Source of the DNA: Xanthobacteraceae bacterium
Lineage (GTDB): Bacteria > Pseudomonadota > Alphaproteobacteria > Rhizobiales > Xanthobacteraceae
DNA: 51,561 nucleotides
Assembly (NCBI GenBank): GCA_031291445.1
Contig: JARLJA010000156.1
Location: forward strand, 1-51,561
Direction: 5' to 3'
Shown here: one piece after another, positions 38,752 to 48,077 of the stretch
Numbering within the stretch: the first letter of the stretch is position 1
Layout of the letters: every line of letters begins with the position of its first letter
The notes under the pieces: generated by a model
Database searches by the model: none
The model's input: only the letters and a program-made list of their open reading frames with translations
What the model was told of the DNA's origin: nothing
Made by a program: the position numbers and the translations under genes

Positions 38752-40902
38752 ATGCGCAAGAATTTGCCTGTAACCGACGTGGAATTTCCGATCTCCGACG
38801 ATACTTTGATCGTCTCCAAGACCGACGCCAAGGGCAAGCTGAGCTATTTCAACCGGCAGTTCGTCGCCGCTTCCGGATTTGCCGAAGATGAGCTCATCGG
38901 GCAACCACACAACATCGTTCGTCATCCGGACATGCCGCCGGCGGCCTTCGAGGACCTGTGGCGGACGCTCAGGGACGGCAAACCCTGGGCCGGCGCAGTG
39001 AAGAACCGGCGCAAGAATGGCGACTTCTACTGGGTGCTGGCGAGCGCGACGCCGATCTACGAAGACGGACAGGTCGCAGGCTACATGTCGATCCGCTCGA
39101 AGCTGCCGCAGGACCAGCGCGAGGAAGCCGAGCGCGTCTATGCCCTGATGAACGAGGGCAAGGCCGGCGCCTATTCGGTCGCGGGCGGCGTCGTCCGGCG
39201 GAGGTCGAGGTTCGGCCGGTTCGCGTTCTGGTCGAAGACGCTCAAGGCTCGCCTGCTGACGCTGATTGCAAGTCTCGAGGTCCTGCTGTTCGTGGTCGGG
39301 ACCGTCGGGATCCTGGCGGCCTGCAACGTCGACAATCATCTGCAGTCCCTCAAGCGCGAGGGTGTGCAGCAGATCTCCGACGTGGAGAAGGCCAGGGGGC
39401 TGATGCAGGAGAACATGCTGCTGCTGCACGAGGCCGCCGCTGACGGGGCGCCCCCCCAGCGGCGGGCGGAGCTGGTCGCGGCGATCGGCCGGAATTCCGA
39501 GGCGATCAGCAGCACCGTCGAGCAACTGGCCGCAAGAGCGGATGCTCCGGAGGACAGGACAATCCTGGCCCAGCTCTCCGAGATGCGGCACGCGTTCCTG
39601 GAGCAGGGACTGAAGCCGGCGCTGGCCGCGCTGGCCGACGGCAGGCTGGACGAGGTGCGGCATCGCATGATCGAATCCGTGGGTCCGCGGTTTGCGCCGG
39701 TCAGGGCGCAGACCGAGAAGCTGATCGCTCTGGAGCGGGGGCGGGCCGATGCCGACTACGACAGCGCGACGGCAAGCTTCGCGGCCTCCATGGTGGTGGC
39801 GATCGGTCTGCTGGTGGTCGGCCTCGGTCTGGGCGCCGTGCAGGGCATTCAGGCGATCCGCGCCATCACCCGCCCGGTCGGACACCTGATCGAGGTGATG
39901 CGCAACATCGCTCAGGGCAGGTTCAACAGTCGGGTCACGGTCGAGCGGGACGACGAACTGGGAACCGCGCTTCGCAACCTGCAGGCGCTGCAGGCCAAGC
40001 TCGGGTTCGATCGCGAGGAGCAGATCGAGGCCCAGCGCCGCAGGGTCGAGCAGCGCAGGGGCGACATGAGCAAGATCGCCGACGAGTTCGAGGCCGCCGT
40101 CGGCTCCATCATCGAGACGGTCTCCTCCGCCGCCTCGGCGCTCGAACTTGCGGCCTCGACGCTCGCGGGGAACGCTGGTCGTTCCCAGGATCTGGCGACC
40201 CGGGTCGCGACGGCGTCCGAAGAGGCCACCGCCAACGTGCAGTCGGTCGCTTCCGCATCCGAGCAGATGGCTTCCTCGGTCAACGAGATCAGCCGGCAGG
40301 TTCAGGAATCCGCGCGCATCGCTGCCGAGGCCGTCGCGCAGGCGCAGACCACCAATGAACGAATCGGAGACCTCGCGCAGTCCGCCCGGCGGATCGGCGA
40401 CGTGGTCGACTTGATCACGACGATCGCCTCCCAGACCAATCTGCTGGCCCTGAACGCTACCATCGAAGCCGCCCGCGCCGGCGAGGCGGGGCGGGGCTTC
40501 GCGGTGGTGGCGTCGGAGGTCAAGGCGCTCGCCGACCAGACCGCCAAGGCGACCGGCGAGATCGGTCAGCAGATCACTGGAATGCAATCGGCCACCGCGG
40601 ATTCTGTCAGTGTGATCAAGGACATTGGCCTCATCATCGGTCAGATGTCCGAGATTTCATCCACCATCGCCTCGGCTGTTGAAGAGCAGGGAACCGCCAC
40701 CCAGGAGATTTCCCGCAATATCCAGGATGCCGCCCTGGGAACCCTGGGCGTCAGCTCGAACATCGCCGAGGTCAAGCAGAGCGCGGACGAAGCGGAATTG
40801 GCGTCGTCCCAGGTTCTTGCCGCGGCGCAGTCATTGTCACGCGACAGCCAGCGGCTTAAGGATCAGGTTGGCAATTTCCTTCAGTCCGTCCGCGCCGCCT
40901 GA
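38752..40902 (+). CDS. PAS-containing methyl-accepting chemotaxis protein
   Basis: A 716-residue receptor. Domains in order: an Aer-like PAS domain at about 10-130 ([60 protein letters not shown]), membrane segment 168-191, a four-helix-bundle-like extracytoplasmic region 192-345, membrane segment 346-366, HAMP about 368-420, and the methyl-accepting signalling domain 440-716 with hairpin tip [20 protein letters not shown] and [20 protein letters not shown]. No C-terminal CheR-binding pentapeptide is seen. The N-terminal PAS is of the FAD-binding aerotaxis type by similarity. It follows the protoglobin gene in an apparent operon. Confidence 0.93.
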   Translation: MRKNLPVTDVEFPISDDTLIVSKTDAKGKLSYFNRQFVAASGFAEDELIGQPHNIVRHPDMPPAAFEDLWRTLRDGKPWAGAVKNRRKNGDFYWVLASATPIYEDGQVAGYMSIRSKLPQDQREEAERVYALMNEGKAGAYSVAGGVVRRRSRFGRFAFWSKTLKARLLTLIASLEVLLFVVGTVGILAACNVDNHLQSLKREGVQQISDVEKARGLMQENMLLLHEAAADGAPPQRRAELVAAIGRNSEAISSTVEQLAARADAPEDRTILAQLSEMRHAFLEQGLKPALAALADGRLDEVRHRMIESVGPRFAPVRAQTEKLIALERGRADADYDSATASFAASMVVAIGLLVVGLGLGAVQGIQAIRAITRPVGHLIEVMRNIAQGRFNSRVTVERDDELGTALRNLQALQAKLGFDREEQIEAQRRRVEQRRGDMSKIADEFEAAVGSIIETVSSAASALELAASTLAGNAGRSQDLATRVATASEEATANVQSVASASEQMASSVNEISRQVQESARIAAEAVAQAQTTNERIGDLAQSARRIGDVVDLITTIASQTNLLALNATIEAARAGEAGRGFAVVASEVKALADQTAKATGEIGQQITGMQSATADSVSVIKDIGLIIGQMSEISSTIASAVEEQGTATQEISRNIQDAALGTLGVSSNIAEVKQSADEAELASSQVLAAAQSLSRDSQRLKDQVGNFLQSVRAA

Positions 40903-40951
40903 CCGCAACCCGGCCTGGAAACGGCACCGGTCGCCGCGCCAGAGAAGCCAC

Positions 40952-41557
40952 ATGCGTTTTGAGAGTCTCGACCCGTCGGCCATTAGGTCGATCAGACAGC
41001 TCGATCTGTTGAACGCCTGGTTGCGGCTGCCGCCGGCGACCGGGTCGTCGGCGCCGCCTGCGGCGTCGTACGCGCCGGACCGGATCGCGGAGGAGCGCGC
41101 CGATCTCGTCTACTACCACGTCGAGGCGAACCCCGGTGCCCCGCGCATCTTGATCGCCAGCGACGGCTCGCGCGTCGCGGCGGCCTACGGGACGGCGGGT
41201 GAAAGCCGTCACGGCCAGGACCTCGCGGACTATCTCGGGGCCGCGGTCGCCGCCCATGTCATTCCAGTCTACCACGAGTGCATTCGGCGCGCCCGCCCGG
41301 TCTACACGGTCGCCGAAATCGACGATGTCCATGGCCGCTCCGTCACCTTTGAGCGACTCCTGCTGCCGTTCTCGGACGGTGCGGACGTCAACAGGATCAT
41401 CGCCTCCGTCAAGGCGATCAGCGAGGACGGTCGCTTCGAAATCCGCAATCTTCTTCACGGGCCCGATCGCTCGCCGGTGTTCAGGTTGATGGGCGTGATC
41501 GATCGCGCCAAGCGGTCGCCCTCGGCGCCGCGTGACGGCGACATCGTCGCGGATTAA
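40952..41557 (+). CDS. Small PAS-domain protein (PAS_5 type)
   Basis: 201 residues from an ATG at 40952 with AGAGAAG upstream, 49 bp after the chemoreceptor gene. It begins with the pattern LDPSAIRSIRQLDLLNAWLR found in alphaproteobacterial PAS_5 proteins, continues with a strand-rich core (LIASDGSRVAAAYGTAGESR; HVIPVYHECIRRARPVYTVA; RLLLPFSDGADVNRIIASVK), and has no output domain. A likely third component of the globin/chemoreceptor operon, perhaps a soluble modulator. Ligand unknown. Confidence 0.8.
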   Translation: MRFESLDPSAIRSIRQLDLLNAWLRLPPATGSSAPPAASYAPDRIAEERADLVYYHVEANPGAPRILIASDGSRVAAAYGTAGESRHGQDLADYLGAAVAAHVIPVYHECIRRARPVYTVAEIDDVHGRSVTFERLLLPFSDGADVNRIIASVKAISEDGRFEIRNLLHGPDRSPVFRLMGVIDRAKRSPSAPRDGDIVAD

Positions 41558-41631
41558 GGCCCACGGCAAGCCTGCCACGGAAGCGGCGAGGCGCCGGCCG
41601 GGCCCACCCTGGTTCGGCGCGGCTGCGGTGA

Positions 41632-42519
41632 TCAGTCGAGGACCCCGTATTTCTTGAACCATCCCACCGTCCGCGCCCAGGCGTCCTCGGCGGCGTCCTT
41701 GCGGTAGCTCGGGCGATAGTCGGCATGAAAGCCATGCGGCGCGTCCGCATAGATCTTGAACTCCGCGGGTTTGTGCGCGGCCTCCAGCGCGGTCTTCATC
41801 GCCTCGACCTGCGCGACGGGGATGCCGGTATCGGCTCCGCCGTAGAGCCCTAGCACCGGCGCCTTCATCTCGGATGCACGCTGCATCGGGCTTTTCGGCC
41901 AGGCCGGGTTCGGCTGGTCCACCAGCGGGCCATAGAACGCCACGCCGGCCCTCAACGCCGCGTCATGGGCGGCGTATTGCCACACCGTGCGGCCGCCGCG
42001 GCAGAAGCCGACGATGCCGAGGCGTGCGGTGTTTCCGCCCTGAACGTTCGACCAGGCCACCGTGCTGTCGAGATCGCTCAACAGCTCTGAATCGGGCAAG
42101 GCGTTGACCAGCGGAAGCAGCTCCTTGATGTCGGAGATCTTGGTGAGGTCGACGCCGGCGCGGAAGTAGTAGTCGGGCGCGACCGCGAGCGCGCCCAGCT
42201 TGGCGAGCCGCCGCGTGACATCCCTGACGTACTCGTGCAGCCCGAAGATCTCCATGGCGACCAGGATCACCGGCGGGTTGCGGACCCCCGTGGGGCGCGC
42301 GAAATAGACCGGCATCTCGCGGTCCATTACCCGCACCGTGCCGCTTCCCGCGTCGAGCCCCTTGGTATCTGTAGTGATGACGTCGGCGCGCACCGGGCCG
42401 GCGGCGAGCGTGTATCCCGCCGCGCCGGCTGCGGTCGCGGTCATGAAGGTCCGCCGTGACAGCGGCGCGGCCCTGGTCAGACCGACGACATCGTCGGTCA
42501 CTATATGCGTTGACGGCAT
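41632..42519 (-). CDS. Tat-exported dienelactone hydrolase-family protein
   Basis: 295 residues. A twin-arginine signal is evident at the N-terminus (PLSRRTFMTATAAGAAGY, cleavage near PVRA at residue 45). The alpha/beta-hydrolase core has the family triad: C173 in GFCRGGR, D230 in YGGADTGIP, H262 in APHGFHADY; E90 precedes FGLHEYV as in dienelactone hydrolase. Export to the periplasm is unusual for a catabolic dienelactone hydrolase, so the natural substrate may be a different ester or lactone. Divergent from the dehydrogenase gene. Confidence 0.9.
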   Translation of the reverse strand: MPSTHIVTDDVVGLTRAAPLSRRTFMTATAAGAAGYTLAAGPVRADVITTDTKGLDAGSGTVRVMDREMPVYFARPTGVRNPPVILVAMEIFGLHEYVRDVTRRLAKLGALAVAPDYYFRAGVDLTKISDIKELLPLVNALPDSELLSDLDSTVAWSNVQGGNTARLGIVGFCRGGRTVWQYAAHDAALRAGVAFYGPLVDQPNPAWPKSPMQRASEMKAPVLGLYGGADTGIPVAQVEAMKTALEAAHKPAEFKIYADAPHGFHADYRPSYRKDAAEDAWARTVGWFKKYGVLD

Positions 42520-42555
42520 GGCTGCTCTCCGGAATCAGATGCGGATAAGGGCGGG

Positions 42556-42589
42556 ACTGTGCAAACTGGAATACTGTGCAAGTGTTCCA
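42556..42589. promoter_or_regulatory. Direct repeat plus near-palindrome in the divergent promoter region
   Basis: ACTGTGCAA occurs twice, at 42556-42564 and 42573-42581. The second copy lies within TGGAATACT-GTGCA-AGTGTTCCA (42567-42589), a 9+5+9 inverted repeat with one mismatch. A candidate operator for the divergent hydrolase and dehydrogenase genes; no regulator gene is adjacent. Confidence 0.5.
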
Positions 42590-42733
42590 AATCGGGACCA
42601 AGTCACATGCGCGCGATCTGGCCGCGGCGCACGTTGCATGGGTTGTCATGCCGCCTGATTGCGCCGGCCCGGCGATGCGGCCATTCTGGGTACCCCACCC
42701 GTTTTCGCCGGGTGCGCATCAAGGTTGCAGCAG

Positions 42734-43819
42734 ATGGTGACACTCCCCGCTCAGGCGCTGATCGATTTCGTCGCCGCGATCTTCCACCGCGCCGGTTCGT
42801 CGGCAGCCGAAGCCGGACGGATCGGCCGCTATCTGGTCACCGCCAACCTGACCGGCCATGACAGCCACGGCGTGATCCGCGTGCCGGTCTACATGCGCTG
42901 GAGGAACAACGGCGACCTCGTGCCGGATCAAACTGTGAAGCTCCTGGTCGATACCCCCGCGCTGGCCGTGATCGACGGCGGCTTCGGCTATGGCCAGACC
43001 GTCGGGCCGCAGGCCGTGGAGATCGGCGTCGCCAAGTGCCGGCAGTCGGGGCTCGCCGCGATCGCGCTGCGCAATGCCGGCCATATCGGCCGCATCGGCG
43101 ACTGGGCCGAGATGGCGGCCGCCGCAGGCTTGGTCTCGGTTCACTTCGTCAACGCCGCGGGATCGATCCTGGTGGCGCCGTTCGGCGGCACCGATCGCCG
43201 GCTATCGACCGCGCCGTTCTGCGTCGGAATTCCGCGCGCCGGAAGGCCCCCCATCGTACTGGACTTCGCGACCTCCCTGGTTGCCGAAGGCAAGGTGCTG
43301 GTCGCCAGCCGGGGCGGCAAGGCGTTGCCCAAGGGCGCATTGATTGGCCCGGACGGCGTGTTGAGCGAGGATCCGGCGTTGCTCTACGGGCCATTCGAGC
43401 CAGGGGGGCCGCGCGATCATTCCCGGGGCTCGGGCGCGATCCGCGCCTTTGGCGAGCACAAGGGCTCGGGACTGGCGCTGATCTGCGAGCTGCTCGGCGG
43501 TGCCCTGACCGGCAACGGCGCCACCAGCGCGCCCCGCCGCTTCGCCAACGGCATGTTCGCGATCTATCTCGACCCCGCCCGGGTCGACGTCGACCAGTTC
43601 TTCGACGGCGAGATCTCGCGCTATGTGGACTACTTCAAGGCCAGCCGGCCGGCGGCGGAGCAGGGCGAGATTCTCGTCCCCGGCGAGCCGGAGGCGCGGA
43701 TGCGGGCGGAGCGTCTCGCCCGCGGCGTGCCGCTCCCCGACGACGTCTGGGCGGCGATCGTCGGCACCGCGCGCGACCTCGGCATGTCGGATCAGGACAT
43801 CGCGCGCGCTACGGGATAG
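42734..43819 (+). CDS. Malate/lactate/sulfolactate-type dehydrogenase (Ldh_2 family)
   Basis: 361 residues from an ATG at 42734. NAD(P)-dependent 2-hydroxyacid dehydrogenase of the Rossmann-free YlbC/Mdh2 family: TGHDSHGVIRVPVYMRW holds the characteristic SHG motif, RNAGHIGRIGDWAEMAAAAG the catalytic His region, and DFATSLVAEGKVLVASRGGK plus EHKGSGLALICELLGGALTG the conserved C-terminal motifs. It reduces or oxidises a 2-oxoacid such as pyruvate, malate or an aldol product. The aldolase gene follows 55 bp later. Confidence 0.92.
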   Translation: MVTLPAQALIDFVAAIFHRAGSSAAEAGRIGRYLVTANLTGHDSHGVIRVPVYMRWRNNGDLVPDQTVKLLVDTPALAVIDGGFGYGQTVGPQAVEIGVAKCRQSGLAAIALRNAGHIGRIGDWAEMAAAAGLVSVHFVNAAGSILVAPFGGTDRRLSTAPFCVGIPRAGRPPIVLDFATSLVAEGKVLVASRGGKALPKGALIGPDGVLSEDPALLYGPFEPGGPRDHSRGSGAIRAFGEHKGSGLALICELLGGALTGNGATSAPRRFANGMFAIYLDPARVDVDQFFDGEISRYVDYFKASRPAAEQGEILVPGEPEARMRAERLARGVPLPDDVWAAIVGTARDLGMSDQDIARATG

Positions 43820-43874
43820 CGCGCCCCTGAGAAATCGTTATGCTCCCGCCCTCTTTCAGTCACGGGACAACAAG

Positions 43875-44651
43875 ATGGCAAATCGAGTCAAGGAAATCTG
43901 GGCTTCCGGCAAGGTCGTGATCAACGGCTGGCTGTCGATTCCCTCGGGCTTTTCGGCCGAGGTGATGGCGCAATGCGGGTTCGACAGCGTCACGGTCGAC
44001 CTGCAGCACGGCGTTCAGGACTACATGTCCATGGTCCAGTGCTTCCAGGCGATCGGCGCTCATCCCGTGACGCCGATGGTGCGGGTGCCGTGGAACGAGC
44101 CCGGCATCATCGGCAAGGTGCTCGACGGCGGCGCCTACGGCGTGATCTGCCCGATGATCAACACCCGCGAGGAGGCCGAAGCTTTCGTCGCGGCCTGCAA
44201 GTATCCGCCGCGCGGCACCCGCAGCAACGGGCCGATCCGCGCCGGCCTCTATGGCGTTCCGGGCATCTATCAGCAGACCGCCAACGTCGAGACGCTGTGC
44301 ATTCCCATGATCGAGACCCGAACCGCGGTTGAGAACATGGAGGCCATTCTCGACGTCGAGGGCATCGCGGGGGTCTATGTCGGCCCCTCCGACCTCGGAT
44401 TTTCCTACGGGCTGGTGCCGAAGCTCGATCGCGACGAGCCGGAGATCCTCAAGATCTACGACAAACTGCTGAAGGAGTGCGACAAGCGCGGGATCTATCC
44501 CGGAATCCATTGCAGCGGCGCCGCCGGCGCGACGCGCAACATCGGGCTCGGCTTCAAGCTGGTGACGATGTTCAGCGACAGCGGCCTGATGGCGCAGTTC
44601 GCGCGATCGTCGGTCGAGCAGACTCGCAAGGAGTCCGGCGGCAAGGCCTGA
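43875..44651 (+). CDS. HpcH/HpaI-family class II aldolase
   Basis: 258 residues from an ATG at 43875. Metal-dependent aldolase splitting 4-hydroxy-2-oxoacids into pyruvate (or oxaloacetate) and an aldehyde. Typical motifs: FDSVTVDLQHGVQDY with the catalytic His, PMVRVPWNEPGIIGKVLDGG, and the metal-ligand regions CIPMIETRTAVENMEAILDV and GVYVGPSDLGFSYG. Forms a set with the dehydrogenase upstream and the SDR downstream, consistent with cleavage of a side chain and redox of the products; the starting substrate is unknown. Confidence 0.93.
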   Translation: MANRVKEIWASGKVVINGWLSIPSGFSAEVMAQCGFDSVTVDLQHGVQDYMSMVQCFQAIGAHPVTPMVRVPWNEPGIIGKVLDGGAYGVICPMINTREEAEAFVAACKYPPRGTRSNGPIRAGLYGVPGIYQQTANVETLCIPMIETRTAVENMEAILDVEGIAGVYVGPSDLGFSYGLVPKLDRDEPEILKIYDKLLKECDKRGIYPGIHCSGAAGATRNIGLGFKLVTMFSDSGLMAQFARSSVEQTRKESGGKA

Positions 44652-44728
44652 CCGGAACGGACCAGCCGACGTCCGCAGCCCCGCGACGCGCGCGGGCAGC
44701 GGCGTCAAGCAACAAGACGGAGAGATCG

Positions 44729-45481
44729 ATGCCTCAGACAGCTCGACGCGTGGCCTGGATCACCGGAGGCGGCACCGGCATCGGCCTCGCCGGTGCCGAG
44801 GCGCTCGCCGCCGACGGATGGCGCGTCGTGGTCTCAGGCCGCCGCGCCGACGTGCTCGACGGCGTGGTGCGGGCCATCGCCGATCGCGGCGGGGACGCCT
44901 CCGCCTGTACCCTCGATGTCGGGAACGCGGCGCAGGTCGCGGCCACGGCGCAGGACATCCTCAAGCGCCACGGCCGGATCGACTGCCTCGTCAACAGCGC
45001 CGGCCTCAACATTCCGAAGCGGAGCTGGGCCGACGTGACCATCGAAGGCTTCGACCAGGTCGTCGACATCAACCTCAACGGGCTGATGTACTGCATCCAC
45101 GCCGTCCTGCCCGCAATGCGCGAGCAGGGCGACGGCTGCATCATCAACATCGCGTCCTGGGCCGGCCGGATCGTGTCCAAGCTCACCGGGCCGGCCTATA
45201 CCGCGACCAAGCATGCCGTGGTCGCGCTGACCCATTCGCTCAACATGGAGGAGTTCCGGCATGGCATCCGCGCCTGCGCGCTGTCGCCGGGCGAGGTCGC
45301 CACCCCGATCATGAAGGCGCGTCCGGTGCCTCCGAGCGCGGAGGACATGGCGCGCATGCTGCAGCCCGCCGACCTTGGCCGCACCATCGCCTTCGTCGCG
45401 AACATGCCGGCGCATGTCTGCGTCAACGAGATCCTGATCAGTCCGACCTGGAACCGCAGTTTCGCCGGCAACGGGCCGTAG
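44729..45481 (+). CDS. Short-chain dehydrogenase/reductase
   Basis: 250 residues from an ATG at 44729 with GGAGAG upstream. Classical SDR: cofactor motif ITGGGTGIGLAGAEALAADG (TGGGxGIG), NSAG, and the active site Y-x3-K in YTATKHAVV, preceded by the catalytic Ser region IASWAGR. The C-terminus is of usual length. Placed 77 bp after the aldolase, likely same transcript. Substrate unknown; perhaps an alcohol/aldehyde from the aldol cleavage. Confidence 0.92.
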   Translation: MPQTARRVAWITGGGTGIGLAGAEALAADGWRVVVSGRRADVLDGVVRAIADRGGDASACTLDVGNAAQVAATAQDILKRHGRIDCLVNSAGLNIPKRSWADVTIEGFDQVVDINLNGLMYCIHAVLPAMREQGDGCIINIASWAGRIVSKLTGPAYTATKHAVVALTHSLNMEEFRHGIRACALSPGEVATPIMKARPVPPSAEDMARMLQPADLGRTIAFVANMPAHVCVNEILISPTWNRSFAGNGP

Positions 45482-45571
45482 CGTTCGGCCGGAAAACGGG
45501 TGGCGGATGCGGCGGGCCGCCGCTATGGCGTTCTTCACGCCGCGCCTCGCGCCCGCCCGGGACCAGAGATC

Positions 45572-46222
45572 GTGACCAGCCTGTTCGACATCATCGGCCC
45601 GATCGACCCGCCACGGGAAACGATCGCGGAGGGCGCCGTGCTGCTGCGCGGGCAGGCGGTTTCGTTCGAGCGCGACGTGCTCGCGGCGCTCGAAACCGTC
45701 ACCGCCCAGGCGCCGTTTCGCCGCATGACGACGCCGGGAGGCCATGTCATGTCGGTGGCGATGACGAACTGCGGGGCCGCCGGCTGGGTCACCGATCGGA
45801 CCGGCTATCGCTATCATGCGGTCGATCCGCAGAGCGGCCGGCCATGGCCTGAAATGCCGCCCGCGTTCCAGGCGCTCGCCTCCACCGCGGCGGCCGAGGC
45901 CGGTTATGGCGAATTCGCGCCGGACGTCTGCCTGATCAACCGTTACGAGCCGGGCGCGCGGCTGTCGCTGCATCAGGACCGGAACGAGCGCGATTTCGCC
46001 CGCCCGATCGTGTCGGTTTCGCTCGGCCTGCCCGCGATCTTTCAGTTTGGCGGATTGAAGCGCACCGACCCGGTTCGCGAGTTCGCGCTGCGTCACGGCG
46101 ACGTCGTGGTCTGGGGCGGCGCGTCGCGCCTGTGCTTTCACAGCGTCGCGGCATTGAAGGGCGGCGTGCACGATCGGTTCGGCCGTGCGCGGATCAACCT
46201 CACCTTTCGCGGCGCGCTGTGA
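45572..46222 (+). CDS. alkB: DNA/RNA demethylase AlkB
   Basis: 216 residues from a GTG at 45572. A 2-oxoglutarate/Fe(II) dioxygenase that directly reverses 1-methyladenine and 3-methylcytosine damage. The sequence follows the E. coli enzyme over its full length: APFRRMTTPGGHVMSVAMTN, CLINRYEPGARLSLHQDRNE with H134 and D136, VSVSLGLPAIFQFGGLKR, HGDVVVWGG, H190 in RLCFHSV, and the 2-oxoglutarate arginines R207 and R213 in RINLTFR. A second oxygenase gene follows within 38 bp. Confidence 0.96.
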   Translation: MTSLFDIIGPIDPPRETIAEGAVLLRGQAVSFERDVLAALETVTAQAPFRRMTTPGGHVMSVAMTNCGAAGWVTDRTGYRYHAVDPQSGRPWPEMPPAFQALASTAAAEAGYGEFAPDVCLINRYEPGARLSLHQDRNERDFARPIVSVSLGLPAIFQFGGLKRTDPVREFALRHGDVVVWGGASRLCFHSVAALKGGVHDRFGRARINLTFRGAL

Positions 46223-46259
46223 GCGCCGGCCGGCGCCGCGCGCCATGGAGACATCCGGC

Positions 46260-47024
46260 ATGACCGTAAAGCCCACCACTGCATCGAAGAGTTCGCCGTC
46301 GAACGCCGCAATGGCCTCGTCCGCGGAGGCCCGCGTCGCCGGCTATCCCTGGCAGGACCTGGCTGCGGAGATCGACGCCCGCGGCTGCGCGGTGCTGGAG
46401 CGGCTGCTCACACCGGAGGAATGCCGGAAACTGGCGGGGCTGTATCCCGACGAAAGCCATTTTCGCAGCCACATCCACATGGCGCGGCACGGCTTCGGCA
46501 AGGGCGAATACCGCTATTTCAGATACCCGCTGCCTGATCTGATCGCCGATTTGCGCACCGCGCTGTATCCGCGCCTCGCCGCGGTGGCCAACGACTGGAA
46601 CGGCCGCATGGGCATCGACCGGCGCTACCGGGCCACCCATGCCGCGTTTCTCGAACAGTGCCACGACGGCGGCCAGACCCGGCCGACGCCGCTGTTGCTG
46701 CAATATGTCTCCGGCGACTTCAATTGCCTGCACCAGGACCTCTACGGCGATCTCGCGTTCCCGCTTCAGGTGGCGATCCTGCTCTCGGCCCCCGGGACCG
46801 ACTTCACCGGCGGCGAATTCGTCCTGACCGAACAGCGCCCGCGCATGCAGAGCCGGGTCGAGGTCGTGCCGTTGCGGCAGGGCGACGCGGTGGCCTTCGC
46901 GGTCCATCATCGGCCGGTCCAGGGCAGCAGGGGATCCTATCGCGTCAATCTGCGGCACGGCGTCAGCCGCGTGCGCTCGGGCCTGCGTCATACGGTGGGC
47001 ATCATCTTCCACGACGCCAGATAG
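46260..47024 (+). CDS. 2-oxoglutarate/Fe(II) oxygenase next to AlkB
   Basis: 254 residues from an ATG at 46260 with GGAG at good spacing. The double-stranded beta-helix signature is visible: iron ligands H158 and D160 in CLHQDLYGD, distal His near 217 in AVHHRPVQG, and a 2-oxoglutarate Arg near 228-232 in YRVNLRHGVS. It belongs to the prolyl-hydroxylase-like group I associate with COG3826. The first 30 residues are low-complexity. Co-location with alkB suggests alkylation repair or protein hydroxylation in that response (inference). It ends 5 bp before a convergent gene. Confidence 0.85.
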   Translation: MTVKPTTASKSSPSNAAMASSAEARVAGYPWQDLAAEIDARGCAVLERLLTPEECRKLAGLYPDESHFRSHIHMARHGFGKGEYRYFRYPLPDLIADLRTALYPRLAAVANDWNGRMGIDRRYRATHAAFLEQCHDGGQTRPTPLLLQYVSGDFNCLHQDLYGDLAFPLQVAILLSAPGTDFTGGEFVLTEQRPRMQSRVEVVPLRQGDAVAFAVHHRPVQGSRGSYRVNLRHGVSRVRSGLRHTVGIIFHDAR

Positions 47025-47029
47025 CGCGC

Positions 47030-48067
47030 TCACGCGCCGGATTCGTCGTTCTGCTCGCGCTTGCGCAACAGGTCGCCGGCGAGATCGGACAGCGCCGGCC
47101 GCGGCAGCGCCGTGAACGGCAGCGGCCGCGTCACGTCGATGGTGGCAAGCCCGAGCCGCGCCGTCAGCAGGCCGTTGAGCAGGCCTTCACCGAGCCGCGA
47201 CGACAGCTTGGCGGCGATGCCGTGGCCGAGCATCTGCTGGATCAGGCTGTCGCTGGCGGCGACGCCGCCGGTGATGGCGAGATGGGCGATCACCTGCCGG
47301 GTCAGCTTGATCAGCCCGAGTGCGCCGGGGCGTCCGCCGTAGAGCCGCGCCAGCTGGCGGATCAGGCGTGCCGCCGCGGCGAACACGAACAGCATGTCGA
47401 CCAGCGCCCGCGGGCTCACCGCGGTGACGATCGAGACGCGCTGCGCCGCCGTCGAGACCAGCCGCCGCGCCTCGGCGTCGAGTGGGCTCATCAGCTCGCG
47501 CTCGGCGAGCTTCAAGAGGTCGGCGCCGTCGATGATGTCGCGGCTGTGACTCTGCAGCATGGCGCGGGCGTGGGCGAGCCGGGGATTGCCGCGGGCGATG
47601 GCGGAAAGCTCGCGCACGATCGCCTCGGCCGCGGGGCGGTCGTCGCCGATGAGTGCATCGGCCGCGCGCGCGTGCAGCCGCTCGATGGTGGCGAGCCGCG
47701 ACAGCCCGATGATCTCGCGGGCAATGATCGCGATCAGCGCCACGACGAACAGCGCCGCGAAGCCGGCGCCGACGAAGCCGAGCCCCTGGCTGCGGTTGAA
47801 CAGGTCCTCGACCAGATTGCTGACGCCGAGCCCGAGCGCGAGCAGCACCAGGCCACCGAGCGAGGTCCAGAACAGGAGGCCCCATGGCAATCCCGGCCGC
47901 ATCGGCGCCAGCGCCTGGTCGGGCGCCACTGTCGGCAGCGCCGGCTCGGGTTCTGGCCGCACCTGGACGGTGCCGCGCGCCGGGCGCGCCGCCTCGTCCT
48001 CACCCGACAGCACAACGACGTGCGGATCATCGAGCTTGAAGGTCGCCGGCTTGCGCGGCGTCGTCAT
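47030..48067 (-). CDS. YcjF/TIGR01620-family membrane protein
   Basis: 345 residues. Cytoplasmic N-terminus, two membrane segments at about 62-85 (GLLFWTSLGGLVLLALGLG) and 100-116 (GAGFAALFVVALIAI), then a helical domain (DUF697-like) with ATIERLHARAADALIGDD and ARLGLATIDVTRPLPF at the end, a pattern common to this family. It starts 10 bp after the YcjX-type gene; the two are usually found together. Function in the cell is not established; a stress-related envelope role is proposed for the family. Confidence 0.88.
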   Translation of the reverse strand: MTTPRKPATFKLDDPHVVVLSGEDEAARPARGTVQVRPEPEPALPTVAPDQALAPMRPGLPWGLLFWTSLGGLVLLALGLGVSNLVEDLFNRSQGLGFVGAGFAALFVVALIAIIAREIIGLSRLATIERLHARAADALIGDDRPAAEAIVRELSAIARGNPRLAHARAMLQSHSRDIIDGADLLKLAERELMSPLDAEARRLVSTAAQRVSIVTAVSPRALVDMLFVFAAAARLIRQLARLYGGRPGALGLIKLTRQVIAHLAITGGVAASDSLIQQMLGHGIAAKLSSRLGEGLLNGLLTARLGLATIDVTRPLPFTALPRPALSDLAGDLLRKREQNDESGA

Positions 48068-48077
48068 GGCAACGGGC

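Noticed and set aside
38191-40587. 798-codon minus-strand frame opposite the chemoreceptor
   Set aside because: Composition is typical of an antisense shadow; the sense strand encodes full PAS, HAMP and signalling domains.
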